Under the pieces are notes generated by a model, which was given only the letters and a program-made list of their open reading frames with translations, searched no databases and was not told the DNA's origin. Source: an uncultured Clostridia bacterium (GTDB lineage Bacteria > Bacillota_A > Clostridia > TANB77 > CAG-508). Taken from it: DNA of 64,000 nt. Below are positions 37,306 through 45,857 of the stretch, piece after piece. The stretch covers positions 62,001 to 126,000 of the forward strand of contig CALYAC010000003.1 in the NCBI GenBank assembly GCA_944393405.1. Reading direction: 5' to 3'. The translations under genes and the position numbers were made by a program. Every line of letters begins with the position of its first letter. Positions within the stretch are counted from its first letter, which is position 1.

Positions 37306-37959
37306 TTATTGTTGACCTAAACCTTTTATTGCTTTTTTACGAATACGTTGTATTGCATTATCAATTGATTTAACTGGGGTATCTAATTTTTCTGCAATTT
37401 GAACATAACTATCACCATTTATATATCTATTTAGCACTTTCTTTTCAAAATCACTTAAAGATTCATCTATAGTCTTTTCTAAATTTTCAAAATATTCTTT
37501 TTTAGTGATAGTATCTAGTGGATCTTCTATTAAATTCGAATTAAAAATATCTATTAAAGTAGAATCACTATTACTCTCTTGTTCATCATAAGCAGATATA
37601 TTTAATGATAAATATGAATTAAGTGGCATATGTTTTTGTCTATTTGAACTTTTTATTGCTGTTATAAGTTGTCTCTCAATGCACATATTAGCAAAGCTTT
37701 TAAAACTTGATTTCATGTCTGATTTATAACTTTTGATAGCTTTAAATAATCCAATAAGGCCCTCTTGAACAATATCATCTTTTTCAGCGCCTACTATAAA
37801 ATATTTTCCAACTTTTATATTTACTAATTCTCTATATCTTTCTAGTAAAACATTTAAAGCTTGTTTATCACCTGATTTAATAATTTCTACTAAATCTTCA
37901 TCATTCATTTCGTCATAATCTTTATTTTTTTCTGTATAAAAAACATTTGCATTTTCCAT
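37306..37959 (-). CDS. sigH: RNA polymerase sigma factor, SigH-type
   Basis: 217 residues, the length of Bacillus SigH/Spo0H. Region 2 reads DDIVQEGLIGLFKAIKSYK...SFKSFANMCIERQLITAIKSSNRQKHMPLNS, and region 4 is a helix-turn-helix (YINGDSYVQIAEKLDTPVKSIDNAIQRIRKKA). SigH drives early stationary-phase and sporulation genes in this group. The start is supported by TCAGGAGGT upstream. A tRNA-Thr gene follows 3 bases after its stop. Confidence 0.93.
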   Translation of the reverse strand: MENANVFYTEKNKDYDEMNDEDLVEIIKSGDKQALNVLLERYRELVNIKVGKYFIVGAEKDDIVQEGLIGLFKAIKSYKSDMKSSFKSFANMCIERQLITAIKSSNRQKHMPLNSYLSLNISAYDEQESNSDSTLIDIFNSNLIEDPLDTITKKEYFENLEKTIDESLSDFEKKVLNRYINGDSYVQIAEKLDTPVKSIDNAIQRIRKKAIKGLGQQ

Positions 37960-37997
37960 ATTTATAAAGATACCTCCTGAAGTTTCCTATGTGCTTA

Positions 37998-38026
37998 ATT
38001 ATATGCTAGCTAATTTTTTTAGTCAA
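37998..38026 (-). promoter_or_regulatory. Promoter of sigH-tRNA-Thr
   Basis: Minus strand TTGACT, 17 bases, TATAAT. It is divergent from the rqcH promoter, with the -35 elements about 10 bases apart. Confidence 0.8.
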
Positions 38027-38034
38027 TAGTAAAT

Positions 38035-38063
38035 TTGATATTTTTTTAAATTTATGCTAATAT
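38035..38063 (+). promoter_or_regulatory. Promoter of rqcH
   Basis: TTGATA, 17 bases, TAATAT on the plus strand, some 24 bases before the start codon. Confidence 0.65.
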
Positions 38064-38086
38064 ATTGTATGTTTAGGAGGTTTTTT

Positions 38087-39784
38087 ATGGCTTACGATGG
38101 TTTAGTTAATTATTCAATTGTTAATGAATTAAAAAATAAAATTATTAATGGTAAAATAGATAAAATATATGAACCTAATTTTGATGAAATTATATTAGAA
38201 ATTTATTGTAGTGGAAATAAATATTCTTTAAATTTTAATATAAATTCAATGTATTATAGAGCAAATTTAACAAAAAAGTCTAAGCAGAATCCTACTCAAG
38301 CCCCTAATTTTTGTATGACTCTTAGAAAATATTTACAAAATACACATATAACTAATATATATACTAAAAATTTAGAAAGAATAATTTTTCTTGATCTTGA
38401 AGGATATAATAAAAGTAAAGACTTTTCTAAAAAAACTTTAATAGTAGAACTTATGGGAAAATATAGTAATATTATATTAGTGGATAATAATAATGATATA
38501 ATTGATAGTTTGAAACATTTCTCTATAAATTCTGGATCAAATAGAAATATCTATTCAGGCTCTACATATGAATTACCTAATTCAAGTAAATTAGATTTTT
38601 TTGATGTAATAGATAATGATGAATTTTATAAAATATTAGAAAATAATGCCAAAAAACTAAATTCTAATAGTTTATCAAAAATTATTAGCTCAACTTTTAC
38701 AGGAATAAGTAAAAATAATATAAATTCTTTTGAAAAAGATTTAAATATTTCAGATGAATTAAATATAGATTCTTCAAATAATCTATATATATTATTACAC
38801 AACATTATAACAAGTACTAAAAATATATCATGTAAAAATTTTGAAAAAGATTATTCTCTATTTTTTAGTTCAAATAAAAGCGATGAGCTAGAAATAAATC
38901 ATTTTTTAGATGAATATTATATTGAGAAAGAATCTTCAAATACTTTTAAAACATATAAAGATTATTTATTAAAAATAATCTTAGTTAGATTAAAGAAACT
39001 AAATTCTAAATTACTTTCAGTAAATGATAAAATTAAAGAATGTCAAGAAGCTGACAAATATAAATTATACGGAGAATTAATAACCTCAAATTTATATAGA
39101 ATTAATGATTATAATACTGACAAAATAAATATAGAAAATTACTATGATAATAATAATTTAATTACTATACCTTTAGATAATAGTATTACCCCATCTGCAA
39201 ATGCTAAAAAATTCTTTAAAAAATATAAGAAATTAAAAAATGCTAAAGAGTTTGTTGATGTTCAAAAAAAATCATTAAATAGCAACATAAATTATCTAGA
39301 AAGCATTGTTTATGAGATAAATGCTGCAAATGATATTCAAGATTTAGATGATATATATACAGAACTTAAAGAAACAATGTTAATAAATGAAAAATCAAAA
39401 AAAGCAAAAAAAATAACTAAAAAACAAGTAAATAATTCTTCTTTACAAGATTATTTAAAGTTTAATATTGATGGTTTTACAGTTTTAGTTGGAAAAAATA
39501 ATAAACAAAACGATTATCTAACAACAAAAGTTGCTAATAAAGATGATATTTGGTTACACGTAAAAGATTTTCATGGCAGCCACGTAATATTAAGAACAGA
39601 TAATAAAATGCCATCCCAAGAAACAATTAATAAATGTGCTATGTTAGCTAAAGAACATAGTAAAGCACATGAGTCAAGCAATATTACAGTTGATTATACT
39701 TATGTTCAATATGTAAAAAAACCTTCTGGTAGTAAACCCGGAATGGTTATATATACTCATGAGCAAAGTGTTACTGTTAAGTAG
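38087..39784 (+). CDS. rqcH: Rqc2 homolog RqcH (ribosome-associated quality control)
   Basis: 565 residues from ATG 38087, which follows AGGAGG; an in-frame ATG 33 bases upstream has no site. RqcH binds stalled 50S subunits and adds C-terminal alanine tails with tRNA-Ala. The NFACT-N domain begins MAYDGLVNYSIVNEL, a long coiled coil covers about 280-430, and the NFACT-R domain has DDIWLHVKDFHGSHVILR near residue 490. It was formerly annotated as a fibronectin-binding protein. It handles ribosomes stalled in elongation, relevant if CGG codons stall translation in this organism. Confidence 0.95.
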   Translation: MAYDGLVNYSIVNELKNKIINGKIDKIYEPNFDEIILEIYCSGNKYSLNFNINSMYYRANLTKKSKQNPTQAPNFCMTLRKYLQNTHITNIYTKNLERIIFLDLEGYNKSKDFSKKTLIVELMGKYSNIILVDNNNDIIDSLKHFSINSGSNRNIYSGSTYELPNSSKLDFFDVIDNDEFYKILENNAKKLNSNSLSKIISSTFTGISKNNINSFEKDLNISDELNIDSSNNLYILLHNIITSTKNISCKNFEKDYSLFFSSNKSDELEINHFLDEYYIEKESSNTFKTYKDYLLKIILVRLKKLNSKLLSVNDKIKECQEADKYKLYGELITSNLYRINDYNTDKINIENYYDNNNLITIPLDNSITPSANAKKFFKKYKKLKNAKEFVDVQKKSLNSNINYLESIVYEINAANDIQDLDDIYTELKETMLINEKSKKAKKITKKQVNNSSLQDYLKFNIDGFTVLVGKNNKQNDYLTTKVANKDDIWLHVKDFHGSHVILRTDNKMPSQETINKCAMLAKEHSKAHESSNITVDYTYVQYVKKPSGSKPGMVIYTHEQSVTVK

Positions 39785-39799
39785 TAACACTTTATTTAT

Positions 39800-39828
39800 T
39801 TTACTATGTTATACAAATATGATATAAT
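39800..39828 (+). promoter_or_regulatory. Promoter of the first paralogous small gene
   Basis: TTTACT, 17 bases, TATAAT preceded by TGA; the predicted transcript starts almost exactly at the leader hairpin. Confidence 0.8.
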
Positions 39829-39837
39829 ATTATTAGC

Positions 39838-39880
39838 GTTACGCAAGAGGCGTAACAACAATCCGATTGGAGGAGGAACA
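39838..39880 (+). repeat. Conserved leader element, copy 1 (5' hairpin + ribosome site)
   Basis: GTTACGC, 5-base loop, GCGTAAC (39838-39856), then AACAATCCGATTGGAGGAGG up to the start codon. A near-identical copy lies at 40343-40388. Confidence 0.75.
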
Positions 39881-40219
39881 ATGAATGGTTCTGGCATTGA
39901 AATGCGAGTTTTCTTGCATTCTGATTTCAAAGGCACAAGCATGGTCATTCACTTGATAGTGCCAATGTCTTTTGATTTCAGCAGTCAAGAAGTCAAGCAT
40001 CAAATCTACCAGAGTTGGGATAAGTCCCAGTGTCTTCCGGAAGCCTATACTAAAGCAAACGCCTTTATTGCAAAGGCTAAAGAGATTGCCAATATTGAGC
40101 AAATCATGTTATGCTCTGACCTCATCAAGGGCAACTTGATAGTTTTGGTAATCAATAAGTCTAGGTATTCCCAAGGCATCATTGACTCTTTTGAAAGGCT
40201 TATTAAGTCAAGCAAATAA
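39881..40219 (+). CDS. Small conserved protein, paralog A (112 aa)
   Basis: 112 residues from ATG 39881, just after GGAGGAGG. It contains a strand-rich N-terminal part (EMRVFLHSDF...MVIHLIVPMSF) and the motif HQIYQSWD...LPEAYTKANAFIAKAKEI shared with the next gene (HQIYQCWD...LPEEYGEANAFIDEVRKV). Similar spacing of all segments shows common descent, although overall identity is modest. It has its own promoter, leader hairpin and G+C-rich terminator. No known domain recognised. Composition is richer in G+C than the core, suggesting acquisition. Confidence 0.75.
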   Translation: MNGSGIEMRVFLHSDFKGTSMVIHLIVPMSFDFSSQEVKHQIYQSWDKSQCLPEAYTKANAFIAKAKEIANIEQIMLCSDLIKGNLIVLVINKSRYSQGIIDSFERLIKSSK

Positions 40220-40252
40220 CATTGTCTTAGCTAGCTTTTCTTAAGGTGTTCC

Positions 40253-40290
40253 GGAGGAGATTCTCACATATTGTGGGGTCTCCTCTTTTT
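40253..40290 (+). terminator. Terminator of paralog A
   Basis: GAGGAGA / TCTCCTC stem with an 18-base loop, followed by TTTTT. Confidence 0.85.
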
Positions 40291-40313
40291 ATTTTTTAAA
40301 AATTTTACATGAT

Positions 40314-40342
40314 GATAAAAAAATGATATAATAATTATTAAT
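40314..40342 (+). promoter_or_regulatory. Promoter of the second paralogous small gene
   Basis: TTTACA, 17 bases, TATAAT preceded by TGA, the same layout as copy A. Confidence 0.85.
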
Positions 40343-40388
40343 GTTACGCAAAGGGCGTAACAACTATCCGATTGGAGGAGGAGTATCG
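40343..40388 (+). repeat. Conserved leader element, copy 2
   Basis: GTTACGC, 5-base loop, GCGTAAC (40343-40361), then AACTATCCGATTGGAGGAGG. Only about three differences from copy 1 over the first 39 bases. Confidence 0.75.
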
Positions 40389-40730
40389 ATGGGTAAGATT
40401 GATGGTATTCGGCTCAGCGCATGTTCGAACTATGTGCATGGCACATGCCTTGCACGGATCCAAGTGGATGTTCCACTTTTGTTCAACTACGATGATTCCG
40501 AACTGCAACATCAGATCTATCAGTGCTGGGATAGCACGCATCACCTGCCTGAGGAGTATGGTGAGGCCAACGCCTTTATCGACGAGGTGAGGAAGGTTAC
40601 CGAGATTACCAATATCGCACTTGGAACTCGTTCGACCTTCGGCAACTTCGTTGGGTTGATCATCGTCAAGAACTCAAAGGTGGCAGGTACCATCGCTCAG
40701 CTGGAGAAGTTAATCCTCAAGGAGGATTAA
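40389..40730 (+). CDS. Small conserved protein, paralog B (113 aa)
   Basis: 113 residues from ATG 40389 after GGAGGAGG. Shares HQIYQxWD, LPExYxxANAFI and the C-terminal hydrophobic strand (NFVGLIIVKNSKVAGTI versus NLIVLVINKSRYSQGII) with paralog A, but base composition is strikingly higher in G+C. CGG is read twice as Arg (ATT CGG CTC, GCA CGG ATC). Own promoter, leader and terminator. No signal peptide or catalytic motif; cytoplasmic. Function unknown. Confidence 0.75.
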   Translation: MGKIDGIRLSACSNYVHGTCLARIQVDVPLLFNYDDSELQHQIYQCWDSTHHLPEEYGEANAFIDEVRKVTEITNIALGTRSTFGNFVGLIIVKNSKVAGTIAQLEKLILKED

Positions 40731-40760
40731 ACATTTATCTCTGGTTGTGACATGCTTCAA

Positions 40761-40797
40761 GAGGACCCTCGTATAATAGCGAGGGCCCTCTTTTATT
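40761..40797 (+). terminator. Terminator of paralog B
   Basis: GAGGACCCTCG / CGAGGGCCCTC 11-bp stem with one mismatch, an 8-base loop, then TTTTATT. Confidence 0.9.
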
Positions 40798-40858
40798 ATT
40801 ATTTACTTTTTTGTTTGTTTTGTTTATTTTTTTGTTTATTATATATTAACTATTTAAA

Positions 40859-42016
40859 CTACATAGCTTCTTCATATAGTTTTATAAAGTCTTCTTTTGT
40901 TACCTCTCTTGGATTTCCAGGTTTACATGGATCTTCCATAGCTTTATCAGCAAGCATTGGTATATCTTCTACCTTTCCTCCAACTTCACCAACTGTTTGA
41001 GTTATGCCAACTTTTTCAGATAGATCTTTTATTTTTTCACAGAAAGTATTTATAACTTCTTCTTTTGTAAACTTACTAGCATCTGTGTGGAAAGCTTCTA
41101 TTAATATTTTTCTATATTCTTCATAGCTTGTTTCTCCATTAAATTTCATAACTGTTGGTAAAAGAATTGCATTTGCTAAGCCGTGTGGTGTATCATATAC
41201 AGCACCTAATTGATGTGCCATTGAATGAACTATTCCAAGTCCAACATTTGAAAATGCCATACCTGCTATATATTGACCAAGTCCCATATTATTTATAGCT
41301 TCTTGATCTTTTTCATTAACAGCTTTCTCTAAATTATCATATATTAATTGAATAGCTTTCATTGAAAACATTTGTGACATTGTATTTCTATTTTTTGTAA
41401 TATAACCTTCTATTGCATGTGTTAGAGCATCCATTCCTGTTGATGCTGCTATTGATTTTGGCATTGAAGCCATAAGTTCTGTATCAACAATTGCCACTAT
41501 TGGAATATCATGTTCATCAACACATACCATTTTTATTTCTCTTTCTGGATCTGTTATAACATAGTTAATTGTAACTTCTGCTGCTGTTCCTGCTGTTGTT
41601 GGAAGAGCTATTATTGGTAATCCTTTATTTTTTGTATTAGATGCACCATTTAATGATACAACATCAGCTCTGTCTGGATTTGTCATAATAATTGATATAC
41701 CTTTTGCTGTATCTATACTAGAACCTCCTCCTACTGCTACTATTACATCAGCATTAATTTCTTTACACATTTCAATTCCAGCATTTACATTTGCAATTGG
41801 TGGATTTGGAAGCACATCATGATATACTCCATATTCAATTCCAGCCTCATCTAATATATCTGTTACCTTTTTACTAACCCCAACTTCATATAAAGATTTA
41901 TCTGTTACAACTAAAACCTTTTTAAATCCTCTATTTTTTATTTCATCTGCTAATACACTTCTTGCTCCTTCTCCAAAATATGATGTTTCATTTAAAACAA
42001 ATTTTGTAACTGACAT
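40859..42016 (-). CDS. Iron-containing alcohol dehydrogenase
   Basis: 385 residues, type III ADH. The NAD(P)-binding GGGSSIDTAKG motif (about 95-105) and the metal-binding region are present: MDALTHAIEGY, GIVHSMAHQLGAVYDTPHG, with Asp and three His ligands. It likely reduces an aldehyde to an alcohol (ethanol, butanol or propanol type) to re-oxidise NADH in fermentation. It lies 44 bases after the aldehyde dehydrogenase gene, so the two form an aldehyde/alcohol module with the FIST gene first. Confidence 0.93.
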   Translation of the reverse strand: MSVTKFVLNETSYFGEGARSVLADEIKNRGFKKVLVVTDKSLYEVGVSKKVTDILDEAGIEYGVYHDVLPNPPIANVNAGIEMCKEINADVIVAVGGGSSIDTAKGISIIMTNPDRADVVSLNGASNTKNKGLPIIALPTTAGTAAEVTINYVITDPEREIKMVCVDEHDIPIVAIVDTELMASMPKSIAASTGMDALTHAIEGYITKNRNTMSQMFSMKAIQLIYDNLEKAVNEKDQEAINNMGLGQYIAGMAFSNVGLGIVHSMAHQLGAVYDTPHGLANAILLPTVMKFNGETSYEEYRKILIEAFHTDASKFTKEEVINTFCEKIKDLSEKVGITQTVGEVGGKVEDIPMLADKAMEDPCKPGNPREVTKEDFIKLYEEAM

Positions 42017-42060
42017 TTTATCTAATCCTCCTTAAATTATTTTTATAAAAATATATAATT

Positions 42061-43495
42061 TTATAATATATTTTTCAAAACTATTGTTTTTGTTCTACTC
42101 ATTTCTTGTAGTGTTGTAAGTACGCCTTCGTTTCCTATGCCACTATGTTTCCAGCCACCAAATGGCATTTCAAATGAACGGAAGAAACTTGCTCCATTTA
42201 TTACTGCTCCTCCACATTCTAACCTGTCTGCGATTTTCATTCCTAAAGAATAATCTTTAGTTATTACACATCCACATAGTCCATATGAAGACTGATTTGC
42301 AATTTCAATTGCTTCTTCTACAGTATCAAATCCTATAACTGGTATTACAGGTCCAAATATTTCCATGTCCTTTGTAACATCCATATCCTTTGTAACATTA
42401 TCTAATATTGTTGGATAATAGTATGCATCTTCTCTTTTTCCACCACATACTATTTTAGCTCCTTCTGATACTGTTTTATTAACTTGTTCTTCTATTCTTT
42501 TAGCAGCATTTATATTAATCATTGGTCCCATATCTGTATCTTCTTTTCTAGGATCTCCGACTTTTAAGTTTGATATTACTTCTTTCATTTTTTCTATAAA
42601 CTCTGCTTTTCTAGAATTATGAATTAAAAATCTTTTACTTGCACAACAAACTTGTCCACCATTATATAATCTTCCCCATATTGTTTCTTTTATTGCTAAA
42701 TTCATATCGCCATCTTCTAATAATATAAATGCATCATTTCCTCCAAGTTCAAGCATAACATGAGTTAAATTTTTTGAACATGTTTCCATTGTTTGTATTC
42801 CAGCTGCTGTGCCTCCAGTTAATGATACCAAATGAACTCCTGGGTGTCTAGCTAATGCTTGTCCACATGTCGGACCATCACCTGTAAGTATTTGAATACA
42901 TCCTGCGGGTATTCCAGCTTCTATCATTAATTTTACATATTCTATTAATGTTAACGGATTATAATTTGATGGTTTTATAATTATACTATTTCCCATAAGT
43001 AGTGCTGGTGGCACTTTCTGGCAAAATAAATCACTTGGAAAATTAAAAGGTATAATTGCTGCAATAACACCTATTGGATATCTTTTAGTTATTTGCATTG
43101 TTTTTTCCTTTCCTGCTTCTTGTCCTTCTGGTATACTTTCATTATATAAATGTTTTGCTCTTTCTATAAATGCTCTCACACCTATTTTAACATTTGATAT
43201 TTCTCCTCTTGCTTCTCTAATAGGCTTTCCTGTTTCATCTGATAGAAGTCCGAGCTAATCTTTCTTTATTTTCTTCTACCAAATCTATAAATTTATATAG
43301 TTTTTCAGCTCTTTCGTGAATAGGTAGTTTTTCCCATTTCTTTTGTTCTATTTGAGCTACACTTACTGCTATATCCACATCTTCATCTGTGCAATTCGGT
43401 ACAGTATCTATAAGTTCACTTGTTGCCGGGTTTACAATTTCTATTTTAGCTCCGTTTGAAGCTTCTTTCCATTCATAACCAATCAAATTTTTCAT
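42061..43495 (-). CDS. Aldehyde dehydrogenase, interrupted by one +1 frame break
   Basis: About 477 residues when joined. NAD(P)-dependent aldehyde oxidation. The N-terminal part starts MKNLIGYEWKEASNGAKIEIV; the rest carries Rossmann-fold and catalytic motifs IPFNFPSDLFCQK, SLTGGTAAGI, ELGGND (general base Glu) and NGGQVCCASKR (nucleophile Cys). The frame breaks at CGG 43252-43250: TTA GCT CGG ACT TCT. Removing the C gives LAGLLSDETGKPIREARGEI, the expected sequence before VRAFIERAKHLYNE. Start supported by an AAGGAGGAA-type site. It is closest to GAPN-like/succinate-semialdehyde-type ALDHs; substrate not certain. Confidence 0.88.
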
Positions 43496-43527
43496 GGTAC
43501 ATTCCTCCTTTATTTGTGGTTTCCCAT

Positions 43528-44694
43528 TTATTTAGCTATAGCTGTAAATGATAACATTAAACCTCCACAAGTATTTGCTCCATGATCTTTTGATCCATAT
43601 TCACCAAATGTAAATACAGTCATAAAAGGAACTCCATTAGCTTCTTTATTTAACTTTTTAGCTACTTCATCTATTCTATCACCTATTCCTAATTTTCTTC
43701 CTCCACAATGAACTAAAAGATATGCACCAACATCTTCTCTTAAATTCTTTTTAGCCTCTTTTAAAGTTTTTCCTGTTGATTCTATTAGTTCATCTACTGT
43801 TGCTTCCATTTGAATAACAGCTGTATTAACTGCTAAATCATTTCCTATATTCATAGAATAATCATCATTTCCATTCATTGGATGACGAATTGCAATTAAA
43901 TCTCCCAATCTATCTTTTACTCCAAGAGGTGCTAAAATTGTTTCAGAAAGTAATTTTCCTCCTGCCAAATCTTTTAATCTTTTTCCTGTCCATGAAGCAT
44001 ATTTCTTCATTGCAGGAATACCATCTATTTCAACTAATTTTCTTTTTCCTTCTAATTTTGTTATAATTCCTGAATTCGTTGTTTCATGATATGCACCTGT
44101 ATATACATTTGCCATTTTCTTATCTGTGTAGAAAAATGCTACAGCACAACCATCAGAAAATACCGCATCATTTGTGTATATTTTCCATTCTCCAGATACC
44201 GTATTATCTGCTGCACTTCCTCCAAAAAATGGTACTCTACCAATTATATCTTCGATTCCTTTTAGATAATCTTCTTCTTCACCTGGTGAAGCTACCATAT
44301 AGAAATAAGCTGGCGCTTTATTCATTCCTGCTTTTGCCATAGCTTCTTTTGCAATCATTCTTCCTGTTGCTCTAGCATCTTTTTGTTTACTTAGACCTGC
44401 AACACTTACTGTTGTATCAGGATCTCCTAATGCCATAATTCCTACAAATCCATTTTCTGATGAAATATATCCATCAGGAACAATAATACCTCCACTTGAT
44501 GTACATCCTATAATTGGTGCTGTACCAAGTTCTGATTTTGCTCCATCAAGAACTTTTTTTACATCATTATCTGATGATGTATATAAAAATGCCACTTTAG
44601 TTTGGACTAAATCTACTACAGCTTTTTTTGCTGAATCTTTTCCTGCTTCATAATTGTCTGCTTCTGTACTCCATCCTATGTTAGCTTTTAACAT
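43528..44694 (-). CDS. FIST-domain sensory protein
   Basis: 388 residues from ATG 44694, which follows AAGGAGGAATTAAT; an in-frame start 24 bases upstream lies before the site. FIST N-terminal domain (residues about 5-210: LVQTKVAFLYTSSDNDVKKVL, PIIGCTSSGGII) and FIST C-terminal domain (to the end, with CGGRKLGIGDR and TFGEYGSKDHG). FIST domains are thought to sense small ligands such as amino acids. It is the first gene of an operon with aldehyde and alcohol dehydrogenases, implying a link between sensing and aldehyde metabolism. Confidence 0.87.
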   Translation of the reverse strand: MLKANIGWSTEADNYEAGKDSAKKAVVDLVQTKVAFLYTSSDNDVKKVLDGAKSELGTAPIIGCTSSGGIIVPDGYISSENGFVGIMALGDPDTTVSVAGLSKQKDARATGRMIAKEAMAKAGMNKAPAYFYMVASPGEEEDYLKGIEDIIGRVPFFGGSAADNTVSGEWKIYTNDAVFSDGCAVAFFYTDKKMANVYTGAYHETTNSGIITKLEGKRKLVEIDGIPAMKKYASWTGKRLKDLAGGKLLSETILAPLGVKDRLGDLIAIRHPMNGNDDYSMNIGNDLAVNTAVIQMEATVDELIESTGKTLKEAKKNLREDVGAYLLVHCGGRKLGIGDRIDEVAKKLNKEANGVPFMTVFTFGEYGSKDHGANTCGGLMLSFTAIAK

Positions 44695-44737
44695 ATTAAT
44701 TCCTCCTTTGTCTATCAAATAAATTTATTATATCCAA

Positions 44738-44766
44738 ATTATATACTTAATATTAATTTTTGACAA
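44738..44766 (-). promoter_or_regulatory. Promoter of the FIST-ALDH-ADH operon
   Basis: Minus strand TTGTCA, 17 bases, TATAAT. The -35 overlaps an imperfect palindrome TTGTGAAAATTATTGTCAA (44780-44762 region) that resembles a Rex site. Confidence 0.65.
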
Positions 44767-44883
44767 TAATTTTCACAAAATTGTTACATTGAAAAATTTC
44801 ATTATTTTATTATTTTTCCTTGTTATATTAAATCAAATTTTACTGTAACTATAAAACTGTATATTCATAAAGGAGGTAATTTT

Positions 44884-45520
44884 ATGAATATAACTTTACC
44901 AACACAAAACTTAAATGCATCCGGGTTTACGTATTCGGAATGGAATTTTGTATTTAAGACATGGTGAATCTTTTCAAAATGTTATCTATAGGCTAACTTA
45001 TTTCATGAAAGGGAAAAATTTTTGCTACTATTGTAAAAAGAAAATCCCAAGAAATGAAATCACGATGGATCATATGTATCCTCGGTCTGTAGGAGGACCA
45101 ACAATTCCTCAAAACCTTTTACCTGCATGCAAAAGCTGTAATGGTAGTAAATCAGATATGACATATGAACAATATATGACATTATTGTCACTTGGTCCAT
45201 TTGAAGCTGATAGCTATCTAAGCAAAATAACTGCACTTAAGGAAGGATATAAAAAGATTGGTTCTTTTCAGATTCCATCTGACTGGATTACTCCTGTCAA
45301 AACTGATAACATCCATACCAATATAGATTTTGCAAATCTTGTTTCCACTAAATATGACAAGGTTAAAAAATACTATGAAACATATGGAAGTTTTCAATAT
45401 CCCATAGTACTCGACAGGAAGAACTTTTCTCTAGATGGTTTCTATGTTTTATTTGTCGCCAAATCTCTTGACGTCGAATATATTCCTGCAATTGTACTTG
45501 ATAATGTTGAAATGAGATAA
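44884..45520 (+). CDS. HNH endonuclease, probable +1 frame break near its start
   Basis: About 211 residues if joined. Zinc/HNH motif: CYYCKKKIPRNEITMDHMYPRSVGG then NLLPACKSCNGSKSD, a standard HNH nuclease core. The best start is ATG 44884, placed after AAAGGAGGTAA, but its frame (MNITLPTQNLNASG...) ends at a TGA 28 codons on. The nuclease frame is +1 relative to it. One extra base around TCC GGG (44919-44924) or TTCGG would join them. A start at ATG 44915 is in frame but lacks a ribosome site. CGG is read as Arg in DHMYPRS. G+C is above core level; an acquired gene. Confidence 0.7.
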
Positions 45521-45548
45521 GCCCAATCAAGACATTTTTTATGAATTG

Positions 45549-45597
45549 AAAAAAGGAAGAAGCAAGTCATTTTTAACACTTGCTTCTTCCTTTTTGT
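45549..45597. terminator. Bidirectional terminator between the HNH gene and the 81-aa gene
   Basis: AAAAGGAAGAAGCAAGT / ACTTGCTTCTTCCTTTT, 17 bases or more of perfect stem with T-runs on both strands. Confidence 0.9.
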
Positions 45598-45601
45598 TTT
45601 A

Positions 45602-45847
45602 TTACTCCGCTACACCAATTTTATATTCAATATTTTCCATATGCGGAAACATTTCTTTTACTCTTTTAAGAGTAATCATACTATGTCTAGGTTGTGGATT
45701 TTTTTCATCCTCTGTTAATAATTTTTGTGTATAGCAATTTTCTGCTGTTTTATATAGTAAATATCTATTTCTTACATATGTGTAATACATCTGATATCCA
45801 TCATCTAAATTATTTTTAAATTGAATAAAAGTATATTTTCCGTCCAT
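45602..45847 (-). CDS. Hypothetical protein (81 aa)
   Basis: 81 residues, rich in Tyr and charged residues (MDGKYTFIQFKNNLDDGYQMYYTYVRNRYLLYK). No membrane segment or signal peptide. It begins 10 bases after the stop of the 283-residue gene and is preceded by AAGGAG, so it is the last gene of the pgsA-ligA-hypothetical operon. No family recognised. Confidence 0.7.
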   Translation of the reverse strand: MDGKYTFIQFKNNLDDGYQMYYTYVRNRYLLYKTAENCYTQKLLTEDEKNPQPRHSMITLKRVKEMFPHMENIEYKIGVAE

Positions 45848-45857
45848 ATAGTTCTCC

